From: Methylomonas subterranea
GTDB taxonomy: Bacteria > Pseudomonadota > Gammaproteobacteria > Methylococcales > Methylomonadaceae
Assembly (NCBI RefSeq): GCF_024505185.1
Contig: NZ_JANIBJ010000001.1
Span: forward strand, 124,001-188,000
Length of the DNA: 64,000 nt
Reading direction: 5' to 3'
The position numbers and the translations under genes were made by a program. Positions 15,307 to 24,715 of this stretch are shown in pieces; the stretch's first letter is position 1, and each line of letters begins with the position of its first letter. The notes beneath the pieces are model-generated. The model ran no database searches, had not been told where the DNA came from, and saw only the letters and a program-made list of their open reading frames with translations.

Positions 15307-17553
15307 ATGAAGACATGGGCTAACCGTAAGCATCGGTGGTTCGCCGTCTTGGGCTTGCTGGTGCTGGCAGGGTGGGGCACTTGGTTTTACCTGTTCCCGC
15401 TTGCCGGTCGTTCCACCGTCGCGCCGGTTTCAAATACCTTGCAGGCCGAACAGGCCTACGTCGGCAGAGCCGCATGCGCCGGTTGCCATGCCGAGCAGGA
15501 TAGTCTCTGGCAGGGTTCACATCATGATTTGGCGATGCAGGACGTCAACGAACAGACGGTGCTCGGCGATTTTCAGGACGTTGAATTCAGTAAGGACGGC
15601 GTGGTGTCGCGTTTCTTCCGGCGGGACAGCCGTTTCATGGTCAACACCGATGGCCCGGACGGCACGCTGGCGGATTTTGAAATCAAGTATGTGTTTGGCG
15701 TTACGCCGTTGCAGCAATACCTGATCGAACTGCCCGGCGGCAAGCTGCAAGCGTTGTCGATTGCCTGGGATAGCAGACCGGCAGCCCAGGGCGGACAACG
15801 CTGGTTTCATCTGTATCCGAACGAAAAAATCGACCATACCGACCCATTGCACTGGACCCGGCGCTCGCAAAACTGGAATTTCATGTGCGCTGAATGCCAT
15901 TCCACTAACCTGCAAAAAAATTACGCTGCCGCCAGTCGGACTTACCGCACGACCTGGTCGGAAATCGATGTGTCATGCGAAGCCTGTCATGGTCCCGGTT
16001 CCGGGCATGTGGACTGGGCCAAGCGTGAACCGGGCGCGGCAACGGTGGACAAACAGTCCAAGGGCTTGGCGGTATTGCTGAACGAGCGGCAAGGCGTGGC
16101 TTGGCGCATCGATTCGCATACCGGCAATGCCCAGCGCAATACCCCGCGTCGTGATGATGCAGAAATCGAGGTCTGTGCCCGTTGTCATTCGCGGCGCGCG
16201 CAGTTGCTGGGGGATTACCGTCATGGTCGCTTGATGGACAGCCATTTACCTTCCTTGCTGCGGCAAACCCTGTATCACGCCGATGGGCAGATCGACGGCG
16301 AAGTGTATGAATACGGCTCGTTTTTGCAAAGCAAAATGTATCAGGCCGGCGTGACCTGTAGCGATTGCCACGAACCGCATAGTCTCAAATTGAAGGCCGC
16401 CGATAACGGCACTTGTCTGCAATGCCATGCCGCCGCTAAATATGACGATGCCAGGCACCATTTCCATGCGCCGGATTCCGTTGGCGCTAAATGTGTCAGT
16501 TGCCACATGCCGACCAACACCTATATGGGTGTCGATGTCCGCCGCGATCATGGCTTTCGTATTCCGCGCCCCGATCTAACCGAAAAACTGGGTGCTCCCA
16601 ATGCCTGTAACGCCTGCCATGCCGATAAGCCCGCGCAATGGGCGGCTGACGCAGCCAAACGTTGGTATGGGCATCAGCCCAGGGGCTATCAAAATTATGC
16701 CGCAGCCTTGCATGCCGCGCGTATCGGAACCGCGGATGCAACGGCTCGCTTAACAGCCTTGGTACAAGACAAAAGCCTGCCGGCTATCGCGCGCGCTACA
16801 GCCATCTCGGAAATGGCCGCCCGTCTGACGCCGGAGCAGTTGCCGGTTCTGACCCAGGCCTTGCGGGATGCCGACCCCTTGTTGCGCGCGGCGGCCTTGG
16901 AGGCTTTAGAACAAGTACCACCAGAGCAACGTTGGTCGCTGGCCCACGACCGCCTGCGCGATCCGGTGCGTTCGCCGCGCATCTTGGCCGCGGCGGCATT
17001 GGCTGGCCTAGCGCCGGCAACTATTTCCGCTGCCGAACAGGCCGACTACGCAGCGGCCGGCAGTGAATATTTAAATTCGTTGGATTGGAACGCCGACGAT
17101 CCGGCCGCGCAAGTCAATCGAGGCAATTTTCATACGGCCCGCAATGAATTCGCAGCCGCCGAACGGGCATATCGGGAGGCTCTGCAACTCGATGCCGATT
17201 TTGTGATGGCCTACATCAATTTGGCCGATCTTTTCCGGGTGATGCATCGCGACAGCGAAGGGCTAACCGTGCTTGAACAAGGCTTGGCCAGATTACCGGA
17301 CGCAGCCGAATTGCACCACAGTGTGGGCTTGTTACAGGTCAGGCGGAAAAATACCACGGAGGCGCTGAAGTCTCTGGAACGCGCGGTTAAATTGGCCCCT
17401 GATCAAGCCCGGTTCGGCTATGTCTACGCCATGGCTCTGACCAGTGTCGGACGCACTTTGGATGCGCGGGATGTCGTCCGCTCCGCCCTGAGGATAACGC
17501 CGAACGACCCCGCTTTAAATGCATTAAATAGCCAATTCACCACTGAGGAATAA
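15307..17553 (+). CDS. eight-haem c-type cytochrome fused to HEAT and TPR repeats
   Basis: The 748-aa protein has an N-terminal membrane anchor (residues about 11-31). Eight CXXCH haem-binding motifs follow, at roughly residues 57, 194, 223, 289, 351, 369, 396 and 434. Residues about 480-590 are Ala-rich helical pairs like HEAT repeats. From about 600 to 745 there are TPR repeats (for example AERAYREALQLDADFVMAYI). It should be a periplasmic electron carrier or redox enzyme with a protein-interaction tail; the family has no assigned substrate. It lies 4 bp before the SYLF gene, so both are likely on one transcript. Confidence 0.85.
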   Translation: MKTWANRKHRWFAVLGLLVLAGWGTWFYLFPLAGRSTVAPVSNTLQAEQAYVGRAACAGCHAEQDSLWQGSHHDLAMQDVNEQTVLGDFQDVEFSKDGVVSRFFRRDSRFMVNTDGPDGTLADFEIKYVFGVTPLQQYLIELPGGKLQALSIAWDSRPAAQGGQRWFHLYPNEKIDHTDPLHWTRRSQNWNFMCAECHSTNLQKNYAAASRTYRTTWSEIDVSCEACHGPGSGHVDWAKREPGAATVDKQSKGLAVLLNERQGVAWRIDSHTGNAQRNTPRRDDAEIEVCARCHSRRAQLLGDYRHGRLMDSHLPSLLRQTLYHADGQIDGEVYEYGSFLQSKMYQAGVTCSDCHEPHSLKLKAADNGTCLQCHAAAKYDDARHHFHAPDSVGAKCVSCHMPTNTYMGVDVRRDHGFRIPRPDLTEKLGAPNACNACHADKPAQWAADAAKRWYGHQPRGYQNYAAALHAARIGTADATARLTALVQDKSLPAIARATAISEMAARLTPEQLPVLTQALRDADPLLRAAALEALEQVPPEQRWSLAHDRLRDPVRSPRILAAAALAGLAPATISAAEQADYAAAGSEYLNSLDWNADDPAAQVNRGNFHTARNEFAAAERAYREALQLDADFVMAYINLADLFRVMHRDSEGLTVLEQGLARLPDAAELHHSVGLLQVRRKNTTEALKSLERAVKLAPDQARFGYVYAMALTSVGRTLDARDVVRSALRITPNDPALNALNSQFTTEE

Positions 17554-17556
17554 GTC

Positions 17557-18162
17557 ATGAAAATCGTAAACAAACCCCGTCAAGTCCATGGTCAATTCGG
17601 ATTCAGGCTCATCGCTTGTCTGGTGTTGATCATGTCGGCCATGCTGGCCGGCTGTCAGACCACGGGCGGCTCTCACTCGGACTCGAAAGCCAATGCGGCT
17701 CAAATTGACCGCGAAGTGGATGCGGCTTTGCATAAACTTTACCAAACCACGCCGTCGGCCAGAACGCTGGCGGCAAAAGCCAGAGGTATTCTGGTGTTTC
17801 CTAATGTGGTCAAGGCCGGCTTTATCGGCGGCGCCGAATACGGCAAGGGCGCCATGCGTAGAGGTGGCAAGACTACCGGCTATTACAACATCGTTGCCGG
17901 CTCTTATGGCTTGCAAGCCGGGGTGCAAGCCTTCGCTTACGCCATGTTCTTCATGAACGACGCGGCGATAACCAGCCTGGATAGCGCCAAGGGCCTGGAA
18001 GTGGGCGTCGGGCCCAACATCGTGGTGCTGGATGAAGGCATGGCCAAGAAAGCAACCACCACTACCTTGCGGGACGATGTCTATGCCTATGTGTTTGGCC
18101 AACAAGGTTTGATGGCCGGTCTAGGTATACAGGGCTCAAAAATTACCCGTATCAATCCTTGA
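17557..18162 (+). CDS. SYLF/YSC84-type lipid-binding lipoprotein
   Basis: The 201-aa protein has a signal sequence with lipobox MLAGC and a SYLF domain from about residue 50 to the end. Key segments are AKARGILVFPNVVKAGFIGG and the later DVYAYVFGQQGLMAGLGIQGSKI. SYLF domains bind phosphoinositides in eukaryotes; in bacteria they are envelope proteins of unclear role. Start ATG 17557 has GAGGAA upstream and follows the cytochrome gene by 3 bp. Confidence 0.85.
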   Translation: MKIVNKPRQVHGQFGFRLIACLVLIMSAMLAGCQTTGGSHSDSKANAAQIDREVDAALHKLYQTTPSARTLAAKARGILVFPNVVKAGFIGGAEYGKGAMRRGGKTTGYYNIVAGSYGLQAGVQAFAYAMFFMNDAAITSLDSAKGLEVGVGPNIVVLDEGMAKKATTTTLRDDVYAYVFGQQGLMAGLGIQGSKITRINP

Positions 18163-18198
18163 TTCAAAATCATCATTTTTGCAAAAGGAGATTAAACA

Positions 18199-18903
18199 AT
18201 GACAGCTTACAGTAAGCAAAATCTCGTCGGTATAGTGGGGCTGGGCCTGATGCTGAGCATGCCCGCGTGCACGCCGATCAAGCAGGCGCGTAATGTCGAA
18301 GAATCCGGATTTTTAGGGGATTATTCGGCCTTGCGCGAGGGGCAAAACGGCGAGGCGCTGAAGATTTACCTGAATCCAAATTATCCGCAAATCTGTAATA
18401 ACTATGACAAGGTGTTGATAGAACCTGTCGGTATCTGGGTTGGCAAAAATTCCGATATGGCTACGATTTCGCCAGATGATCGACAAATGTTGGTCAATCA
18501 CTTGCATGGTTCGCTGGTCAACGAATTGGGCAAGCACTATCAAATCGTTAGAACGCCGCAACCCGGCACTTTGCGGATCAGAGCAGCAATTACCGAAGCC
18601 GAAGGCTCCTGGGTGGCGTTGGATACCGTGTCGTCCTTCGTGCCGCAATTGTTGGTAATGTCCAAGCTGAAAGAAATTGCAACCGGTACCGGCAGCTTTG
18701 TCGGCAAGGCGAGCGGGGAAGTGGAAATCACCGATGCCAGCACCGGCGAGCGTTTGGCGGTCGCTGTCGATCGCATGGTCGGCAACAAGTCGGTTACCGG
18801 TGTTACCGGCAAATGGGACGACGTTACCCGGACCTTCGATGACTGGTCGGATCGGATGGCTTACAGGCTGGCGAACTGCGGTGCCAATCGGCCGGAACAA
18901 TAA
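18199..18903 (+). CDS. DUF3313 lipoprotein
   Basis: The 234-aa protein has a signal peptide with a lipobox-like cysteine (SMPAC, residue about 24). It then opens with SGFLGDYSALREG, the usual start of DUF3313. The domain occupies most of the mature protein, ending with the WDDVTRTFDDWSDRMAYRL helix. Function is unknown. An AAGGAG ribosome binding site precedes ATG 18199, and the gene follows SYLF by 36 bp. Confidence 0.85.
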   Translation: MTAYSKQNLVGIVGLGLMLSMPACTPIKQARNVEESGFLGDYSALREGQNGEALKIYLNPNYPQICNNYDKVLIEPVGIWVGKNSDMATISPDDRQMLVNHLHGSLVNELGKHYQIVRTPQPGTLRIRAAITEAEGSWVALDTVSSFVPQLLVMSKLKEIATGTGSFVGKASGEVEITDASTGERLAVAVDRMVGNKSVTGVTGKWDDVTRTFDDWSDRMAYRLANCGANRPEQ

Positions 18904-18946
18904 CGGTTCGACTTTACCCATATCACTCAAACAAACAGGTAAAAAC

Positions 18947-19414
18947 ATGAAGATTAGCTATCGCATATTTCGTAACGCCATGGCCGGAGCGGTTTTATTG
19001 GGCGTGGGAGCCATGAATGCCCAAGCGCAAAATCTGATGATTTATCCCGCCGCCGGACAAAGCCCGCAGCAACAGCAGCAAGACCAGTACAACTGCCACG
19101 GCTGGTCGGTTCAGCAATCCGGCTATGATCCCAGCAACCCTCCGGCGCAGAGTTCCGGCCCAAGTTTTGGCAGTGCGTCCAGGGAAACACTCAGAGGCGG
19201 TTTCCGTGGCGCGGCGGCTGGCGCGGCCATCGGCGCGATTGCCGGCGATGCCGGCAAGGGTGCGGCTATTGGCGCCACCGGCGGTGCCTTGAAACGTGGG
19301 TTTCAGGAGCGTGACAGGCAACAGCAAGCCGCCTCCGCGCCGCCGCCCGGCTTGGATAATTACAATCGGGCCATGAAATCCTGTCTGGGCGCGATGGGAT
19401 ATTCGGTCAATTAG
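18947..19414 (+). CDS. small exported glycine-zipper protein
   Basis: The 155-aa protein has a signal peptide (cut near NAQAQ), a Gln-rich stretch, a CHGW segment, a central Gly/Ala zipper (residues about 88-115, GGFRGAAAGAAIGAIAG) and a YNRAMKSC..AMGYSV tail. It resembles the protein at 3168-3599 in architecture and tail. These are probably envelope proteins; the role is unknown. Start chosen at ATG 18947 because it begins the signal peptide; the frame is open upstream as a shadow of DUF3313. Confidence 0.7.
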   Translation: MKISYRIFRNAMAGAVLLGVGAMNAQAQNLMIYPAAGQSPQQQQQDQYNCHGWSVQQSGYDPSNPPAQSSGPSFGSASRETLRGGFRGAAAGAAIGAIAGDAGKGAAIGATGGALKRGFQERDRQQQAASAPPPGLDNYNRAMKSCLGAMGYSVN

Positions 19415-19439
19415 TCACGTCGATTCGACCAAGGCAGTC

Positions 19440-21869
19440 ATGACTCTCCGACATAGACATTTGCTGTTTCCACCCAGCGGCACGCCGGGTATGCCCTGTC
19501 TCGTGCCGGTGCTGCAATGGTTTGTTTTTGCCGCATTGACGGCGATGCTGTCATTGGCCGCCTTAGCGGTGCGCGCGGAAGGATCGTCCGCGGGCATTCA
19601 GTCAGCGACTGCGCAAGCGGACAGTCAGGATGCCGCTTCGCGGCAAGGAACTGAATCTGAACTGAGGTTACGACTCGATCAAGTTCGTGTCCGCCTGGCC
19701 GCGTCATTGCAAGACGGCGAGGTGGCGCCTGTTGCGGCTACAGCGGCCGAATGGGCCGAATTCACCCGCTTGCTGAATTTGATTGCGAATGACTACGAGC
19801 AGCATCTGGATACCTTGAGCAAGTTTCGTGGGATGGGGCAAACGCGGGAGGATTTTCAAAAAAAAGCCATGGTTTGGACGAATTTTTCCGAGCCTCCGCC
19901 GTATTCGGTGGATTTTATTGACTACCAATGGCAACAGGTGCGCCTGAAAGATCGCGAATTGGAGGCTACTAGACTGGAACAGGCCTTGTTTGATGGTTTG
20001 CTGGAAACGCGGCGGCAGGAATTTCAGGAATCTTCGAAGAATCTGCGGCAGGCGAACGAAGCGCTTGAGGTGGCCCAACCCGAGCAGGCCGAGCGAGCAC
20101 GTTGGTTGCGGGAACTGAATGCGCTCCGCACTCAGCGGGACGAGGCGCGCATTGGCCTTCTGAGTACAAGCAGCGATCTTCGTAACGAACGGTTGGCTCA
20201 TCTAGCCGACGAAAAAGCATTGCTGCTTCGTCAGGCCATGCAGGCCAGTAGTAGTTCACCGTTATCGCAAGTCGATTTGAACAAAAAGCTGGATCAGCTT
20301 ACCGAGCGTCAATTGGAACTGGACGGCGAAATTGCGTCGACCGTCCGAGCGGCCCAAGCCGCTGAAAGCCAGTTACAAAGTACGCGCGAGCGTTTGAAAA
20401 AGCTAAGCGAGAAAATCGCCCTGGAGAGTGGGGGCAAAGTTGAAAACACTACGCCCGAGATTGAAAGCATCCAGCAGATACTGGACGCCGATTCGGTGGA
20501 AAGTCAGGTGCTGTCTTCCAACTTGAGAACCCTGCGTTTGCTCGCGTTGGCGGTGGTGAGTGAGCGACACGCGTGGGAATTGCGTTATCTGGTTGGCCAT
20601 GCCGAGGATCCTGTCGCCTTAAATAAAGCTTCGGTGGATCTAAAGCTGGGTATGGAACGGCTTTCGTTATGGCGTAAGTATCTGAAATCGGAACTGGATA
20701 CGATACAAATCCACTTAGATAACCAGGCAAAAAAGTTGGCGAATTGGCAAAGCGAGTACGGCGAGCAAAAACAGGAGCAGCGTAAAAAAGCCGCCTTCGC
20801 CAGTGCGGAAAAGCTGCTAAGACGCGCACTGACTGAATTGGATGACCTCGAAAGCCGTCTTATCAATATGCTCGATTTGTTGGAGCTAAAACAGGGCAAT
20901 GCATCATTGCTTGAAAAGCTGAAAACTTTCTACGCGGATTCGATGGCGTTGGTAAACGCGTTCAGCGATTTCGAACTTCTCGCCATCGATGACAGCATTA
21001 TCGTCGAAGGGCGGCAGATTAGCGGTAAACGCAGCGTGACGGTGAGCAAGATCGTCAAGTTTATCCTCATACTTGCGCTGGGCTTGTGGTTGGTCAATCG
21101 CGTCGCGGAGCAAGGTTTGCGGCGGGTGAAAAACTGGCAGCCAATCAAGGCGAGTTCGGGATTGTTGTCCTTGAGGTTGTTCAGTCTGGTGGCGGTGGTG
21201 GCCATCATCGTTTTTGCCTTGATTAGCGTGCATATACCGCTAACGGTATTTACTTTTTTCGGCGGCGCCCTGGCGATTGGTGTCGGTTTTGGCGCTCAGA
21301 ACATCATCAACAATTTCATCAGCGGTTTGATTTTATTAGCGGAGCGTTCGATCAGGCTGGGCGATATGGTCGAAATCGAGGGCGTCTTGAGCCGCGTCAT
21401 GCAAATCGGTAGCCGGTGCTGTCAAGTGCATAGGTTTGACGGCATCGATATGTTGATACCGAACAGTCGCTTCCTGGAAAACAACGTCACGAATTTGACC
21501 CTATCCGACCAGCGCCTTCGTTGCACTATTACGCTGGGTACTGCTTATGGCTCGCCGGTGCGCAAGGTATTGGCGTTGGTCGAGAGTGTGGCTATCGAAA
21601 ACCCCCAGGTACTGAAGCATCCCGTGCCCGAAGTTTATCTGCAGGAATTTGCCGACAGTGCCTTGAGCTTGCGTTTGGATTTTTGGGTCGATCTACTGGT
21701 GCAACCCAACCGTATGCGTCTGATGAGCGATGTGCGCCTGCGAATCGAAGAATTGTTCAGCGAAAATGGAATTTTGTTGGCCTTTCCGCAACGCGACGTG
21801 CATTTGGATATCACTCACCCGGTCAAGGTGGAATTGAATACTGCCCTGGCTCAGAGCGGCGAGGCATGA
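19440..21869 (+). CDS. large MscS-family mechanosensitive channel
   Basis: The 809-aa protein has an N-terminal signal or membrane segment (residues about 25-45). A long coiled-coil periplasmic region follows (about 80-500). Membrane helices lie near 535-555, 575-600 and 605-640, and the C-terminal part is an MscS core. The pore-lining helix and following beta domain are recognisable from GVGFGAQNIINNFISGLILL and RLGDMVEIEGVLSRV. The architecture resembles MscK-like or MscM-like channels, which open on hypo-osmotic membrane tension. A gap of 121 bp separates it from the DUF2092 gene. Confidence 0.85.
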   Translation: MTLRHRHLLFPPSGTPGMPCLVPVLQWFVFAALTAMLSLAALAVRAEGSSAGIQSATAQADSQDAASRQGTESELRLRLDQVRVRLAASLQDGEVAPVAATAAEWAEFTRLLNLIANDYEQHLDTLSKFRGMGQTREDFQKKAMVWTNFSEPPPYSVDFIDYQWQQVRLKDRELEATRLEQALFDGLLETRRQEFQESSKNLRQANEALEVAQPEQAERARWLRELNALRTQRDEARIGLLSTSSDLRNERLAHLADEKALLLRQAMQASSSSPLSQVDLNKKLDQLTERQLELDGEIASTVRAAQAAESQLQSTRERLKKLSEKIALESGGKVENTTPEIESIQQILDADSVESQVLSSNLRTLRLLALAVVSERHAWELRYLVGHAEDPVALNKASVDLKLGMERLSLWRKYLKSELDTIQIHLDNQAKKLANWQSEYGEQKQEQRKKAAFASAEKLLRRALTELDDLESRLINMLDLLELKQGNASLLEKLKTFYADSMALVNAFSDFELLAIDDSIIVEGRQISGKRSVTVSKIVKFILILALGLWLVNRVAEQGLRRVKNWQPIKASSGLLSLRLFSLVAVVAIIVFALISVHIPLTVFTFFGGALAIGVGFGAQNIINNFISGLILLAERSIRLGDMVEIEGVLSRVMQIGSRCCQVHRFDGIDMLIPNSRFLENNVTNLTLSDQRLRCTITLGTAYGSPVRKVLALVESVAIENPQVLKHPVPEVYLQEFADSALSLRLDFWVDLLVQPNRMRLMSDVRLRIEELFSENGILLAFPQRDVHLDITHPVKVELNTALAQSGEA

Positions 21870-21990
21870 AAAATCCTTTGCAGTACCGCGTTACTTCGAC
21901 TCAAATCGGTTGGCGCTCCCAGATAGTCATGGTGTTGTCATCAACCGGTGTGTCCATCAAGTCAATCCCATCACCTTAAGGAGGTGAACC

Positions 21991-22851
21991 ATGCAAAAAA
22001 CACTACATTTAGGAACACGCAACGTGCTATGGATGGCTATTCTTATAACACTCGTGGGCTGCGCAGAGCAGCCGACGCTGAAGAATCCATCCTCGGATTG
22101 GGCTTCCCAGGAATCCACTATGCAAGCCGGGCCGGAACCCACGGATGCCAAGGGTATTCTGTTGCGCATGGCGAATTATCTGGCCAAGACGCCGGCCTTC
22201 GCGGTCAATCTCAGCGACAGTTATGACACGGTGCAGCCATCCGGCGCAAAAATCGAATTCGCGGCCACTCGCAAGGTTGTCGTTAGTCGGCCCAATGGTT
22301 TGCGGGTGGAACGCGAGGAAAGCGATGGCGAAAAGCAAATTGTGTTGTATGACGGCAAGGACATCACTGTATTTAGCCCCTCCAATAACGTCTATGCCCA
22401 GACGGCAAAACCCGGCGGCATCGATGAAGCGGTTAAGTATTTCTTGAAGGATCTGAATATGAGACTGCCATTGGCCGTGTTGTTGGTAAGCCAATTACCC
22501 GCCGAGTTGGAGCGCAGAACCGAATCGCTCGATTATGTCGAAAAGACCGCGATTTACGGGCAAACCGCGCATCATCTGGCCGCACGCACCGAGACTGTCG
22601 ATTACCAAGTATGGATTGCCGAAGGACCCAAGCCTTTACCACTGCGTGTGGTGTTGACTTACAAATTGGCGGAAGGTCAACCGCAGTTTAGAGCGCAATT
22701 TTCCGATTGGAATTTGGCCCCGCAAATCGACAATGCGCAGTTTGCCTTTACGCCAGCCGAAGGCGCAAAAAAAATTGCCTTCTTGGCGCAATTGCCTAGC
22801 ATCTTGCCTGGCGCCTCTGAATATCCAGCACATGCGGGAGAAAAACAATGA
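21991..22851 (+). CDS. DUF2092 lipoprotein
   Basis: The 286-aa protein has a signal sequence with lipobox TLVGC and a DUF2092 domain from about residue 48. Typical segments are ILLRMANYLAKTPAFAVNL and VVVSRPNGLRVER. It ends with FAFTPAEGAKKI. The fold is related to outer-membrane lipoprotein carrier proteins, but function is unknown. A very strong AAGGAGGTGA ribosome binding site precedes ATG 21991. Its stop overlaps the start of the next gene (ATGA). Confidence 0.85.
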   Translation: MQKTLHLGTRNVLWMAILITLVGCAEQPTLKNPSSDWASQESTMQAGPEPTDAKGILLRMANYLAKTPAFAVNLSDSYDTVQPSGAKIEFAATRKVVVSRPNGLRVEREESDGEKQIVLYDGKDITVFSPSNNVYAQTAKPGGIDEAVKYFLKDLNMRLPLAVLLVSQLPAELERRTESLDYVEKTAIYGQTAHHLAARTETVDYQVWIAEGPKPLPLRVVLTYKLAEGQPQFRAQFSDWNLAPQIDNAQFAFTPAEGAKKIAFLAQLPSILPGASEYPAHAGEKQ

Positions 22852-23663
22852 ATACAAAACTTAATGCTATCGTGACTGCGATGACTGCCGCCTGTGCCAT
22901 TCTAAGCATCGGTATCGGAGACGCCACGGCTCGTGGAATGGCTGGAGGCGTTGGCGGCGCTGGTGGTTTTTCCCGTGGCGGCGCGGCGGCAAGCGGCAGT
23001 TTTTCGGCGCGTGGCGCGGCTTCGTCCGCATCGATGGCGTCCAGCCGTTCGCAAGCCGCCTCGTCGGTTTCGGCTAATAGAACCGAAGCGGCTTCAACGA
23101 TGTCGAGTAATCGGGCCGCAACAAGGCAATCCATGCAGTCTGCGTCGACCGCCAATCAAGCGCAGCGGCAGGATTCCGTGTCGCAAAACCAAGCGCAACG
23201 CCAAGCTTACTCGAGTGAAAATGTCGATACCCGTCAGCAGGGCGCGACGACACGATCACAAGGCCGGCAACAAGCAGCCCAGAACTATAGTGGCGGCAAC
23301 TATAGGCCACCCGCCGGTGCGTATCCACCACCCGTGGGGTATTATGGAGCGGCGCAAGCGCAGTACGATGATAACCATTGGGACGACGGCGAAGTGGCGG
23401 CCGTAGCTGTCGGCGCCGCGGCGATTGGCGCCATGGCGGGTTATGCGGCTGGTCAATCGAACACCAGCCAAACCACGGCACCGGCACCATCCACCACCGT
23501 GGTGTATACCACTCCGCCGCCCGCCGCCAGCGGAGGCTTGCCCTGCACCCCAAACACCACCGTGGTTCAAGGGGTGACTTATTATCAATGCGGAACGTCT
23601 TGGTATACGCAGGCTTACGGTAGCAACGGCCCAATATATACCCCGGTGCCGGCGCCTAACTAG
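22848..23663 (+). CDS. exported low-complexity Ser/Ala/Gln/Arg-rich protein
   Basis: The 271-aa protein has a signal peptide (to about residue 27, GDATA). Next come a Gly-rich stretch, a long Ser/Ala/Arg/Gln-rich disordered region (residues about 45-150), a Tyr/Pro-rich part and a Gly/Ala membrane-like segment (GAAAIGAMAGYAAG). A short C-terminal folded domain has a cysteine pair (LPCTP and YYQCGTSWY). The family is often found next to DUF2092 genes. It is translationally coupled to DUF2092 by an ATGA overlap. Function is unknown. Confidence 0.65.
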   Translation: MNTKLNAIVTAMTAACAILSIGIGDATARGMAGGVGGAGGFSRGGAAASGSFSARGAASSASMASSRSQAASSVSANRTEAASTMSSNRAATRQSMQSASTANQAQRQDSVSQNQAQRQAYSSENVDTRQQGATTRSQGRQQAAQNYSGGNYRPPAGAYPPPVGYYGAAQAQYDDNHWDDGEVAAVAVGAAAIGAMAGYAAGQSNTSQTTAPAPSTTVVYTTPPPAASGGLPCTPNTTVVQGVTYYQCGTSWYTQAYGSNGPIYTPVPAPN

Positions 23664-23682
23664 CGGGAGGATTTTGTTTTTC

Positions 23683-24612
23683 ATGGCGACGTTTTTTCGT
23701 CGGGGCAGCGCTAAAATCCTGGCATGTTGGGCGGTTACCATGGCTGTTAGCCTTTCCGCCCAAGGCCAGGATTTGGAGCCGCGTACGTATGCCAATACGC
23801 CGGTAGGGCTGAACTTTCTGGTTGCGGGTTATGGCTACACCGCTGGTGGTGTAGCCACCGACCCGGCCTTGCCGATAGAAAATACCCAGATCGAACTGCA
23901 TTCCGGGGTACTGGCTTATGCGCGGGCGGTCGATGTCTATGGTAAATCGGCCAAGTTCGATATGGTGTTGCCCTATGCTTCGCTGCAGGGAAGCGCCACC
24001 GTGGTTGACCAGGAACGGGATAGGGAAGTCTCCGGTTTAATCGATCCCCGTTTTCACTTCTCGATGAACTTTTTCGGCGCACCGGCGCTGACGCTTGAGG
24101 AGTTTGCCAAGTACGAACAGGATACGATTATCGGCGCCACTATCGAGGTGACGGCGCCGGGAGGGCAGTACGATTCCGGCAAATTGGTCAATCTCGGCAC
24201 CAACCGTTGGTCGATTAAGCCGGAGTTAGGGGTTTCCAAGCGCATGGGGCCGGTAACGTTGGAGCTGGCGAGCGGCATTCGCTTCTACACCGACAACGAA
24301 AATTTTTTTGGCGGCAAACTGCGTTCGCAAGACCCGGTTTATTCCGTGCAGGGGCATCTGATTTTTAACTTTGGCTACGGCATTTGGGCGGCGGCGGATG
24401 CCACTTTTTACACCGGAGGACAAAGCCGAGTGGACGGCCACAAAAATGACGACAGCCTGGAAAACTCCCGTGCCGGTGCGACGCTGGCTCTGCCAGTCAA
24501 TCGAGCCAACTCTATCAAGCTGTATTACAGCACGGCGATTTCCGGCCGCAGAGGTAGTGATTTCGATACCACCGGCATAGCGTGGCAATATCGGTTTGGC
24601 GGCGGCTTGTAG
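23683..24612 (+). CDS. outer-membrane beta-barrel, transporter/phenol-meta family
   Basis: The 309-aa protein has a signal peptide (cut near SAQGQ) and a beta-barrel pattern. The segments YANTPVGLNFLVAGYGYTAGG and GLIDPRFHFSMNFFGAPAL are hallmarks of the transporter family related to the phenol-degradation meta-pathway barrel. The last strand ends YRFGGGL. It follows the low-complexity protein by 19 bp and forms a set with it and DUF2092. The ribosome binding site GGGAGG at 23665-23670 sits 3 bp before a TTG (23674) and 12 bp before ATG 23683, so the start is uncertain by three codons. Confidence 0.75.
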   Translation: MATFFRRGSAKILACWAVTMAVSLSAQGQDLEPRTYANTPVGLNFLVAGYGYTAGGVATDPALPIENTQIELHSGVLAYARAVDVYGKSAKFDMVLPYASLQGSATVVDQERDREVSGLIDPRFHFSMNFFGAPALTLEEFAKYEQDTIIGATIEVTAPGGQYDSGKLVNLGTNRWSIKPELGVSKRMGPVTLELASGIRFYTDNENFFGGKLRSQDPVYSVQGHLIFNFGYGIWAAADATFYTGGQSRVDGHKNDDSLENSRAGATLALPVNRANSIKLYYSTAISGRRGSDFDTTGIAWQYRFGGGL

Positions 24613-24640
24613 TCTGTTCGTGGTTTTATGGGTTTTATTT

Positions 24641-24668
24641 TTGCCAATCAAATACTTGACAGTATTAT
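24641..24668 (+). promoter_or_regulatory. possible sigma-70 promoter
   Basis: TTGCCA at 24641-24646 and TATTAT at 24663-24668 are separated by 16 bp in the gap before the META-domain gene (ATG 24716). The match is moderate, and no other evidence is available. Confidence 0.3.
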
Positions 24669-24715
24669 GATGGGAGCCGGTTCTTATCACATTCTACTTC
24701 TTAAGCTGGAGCATC

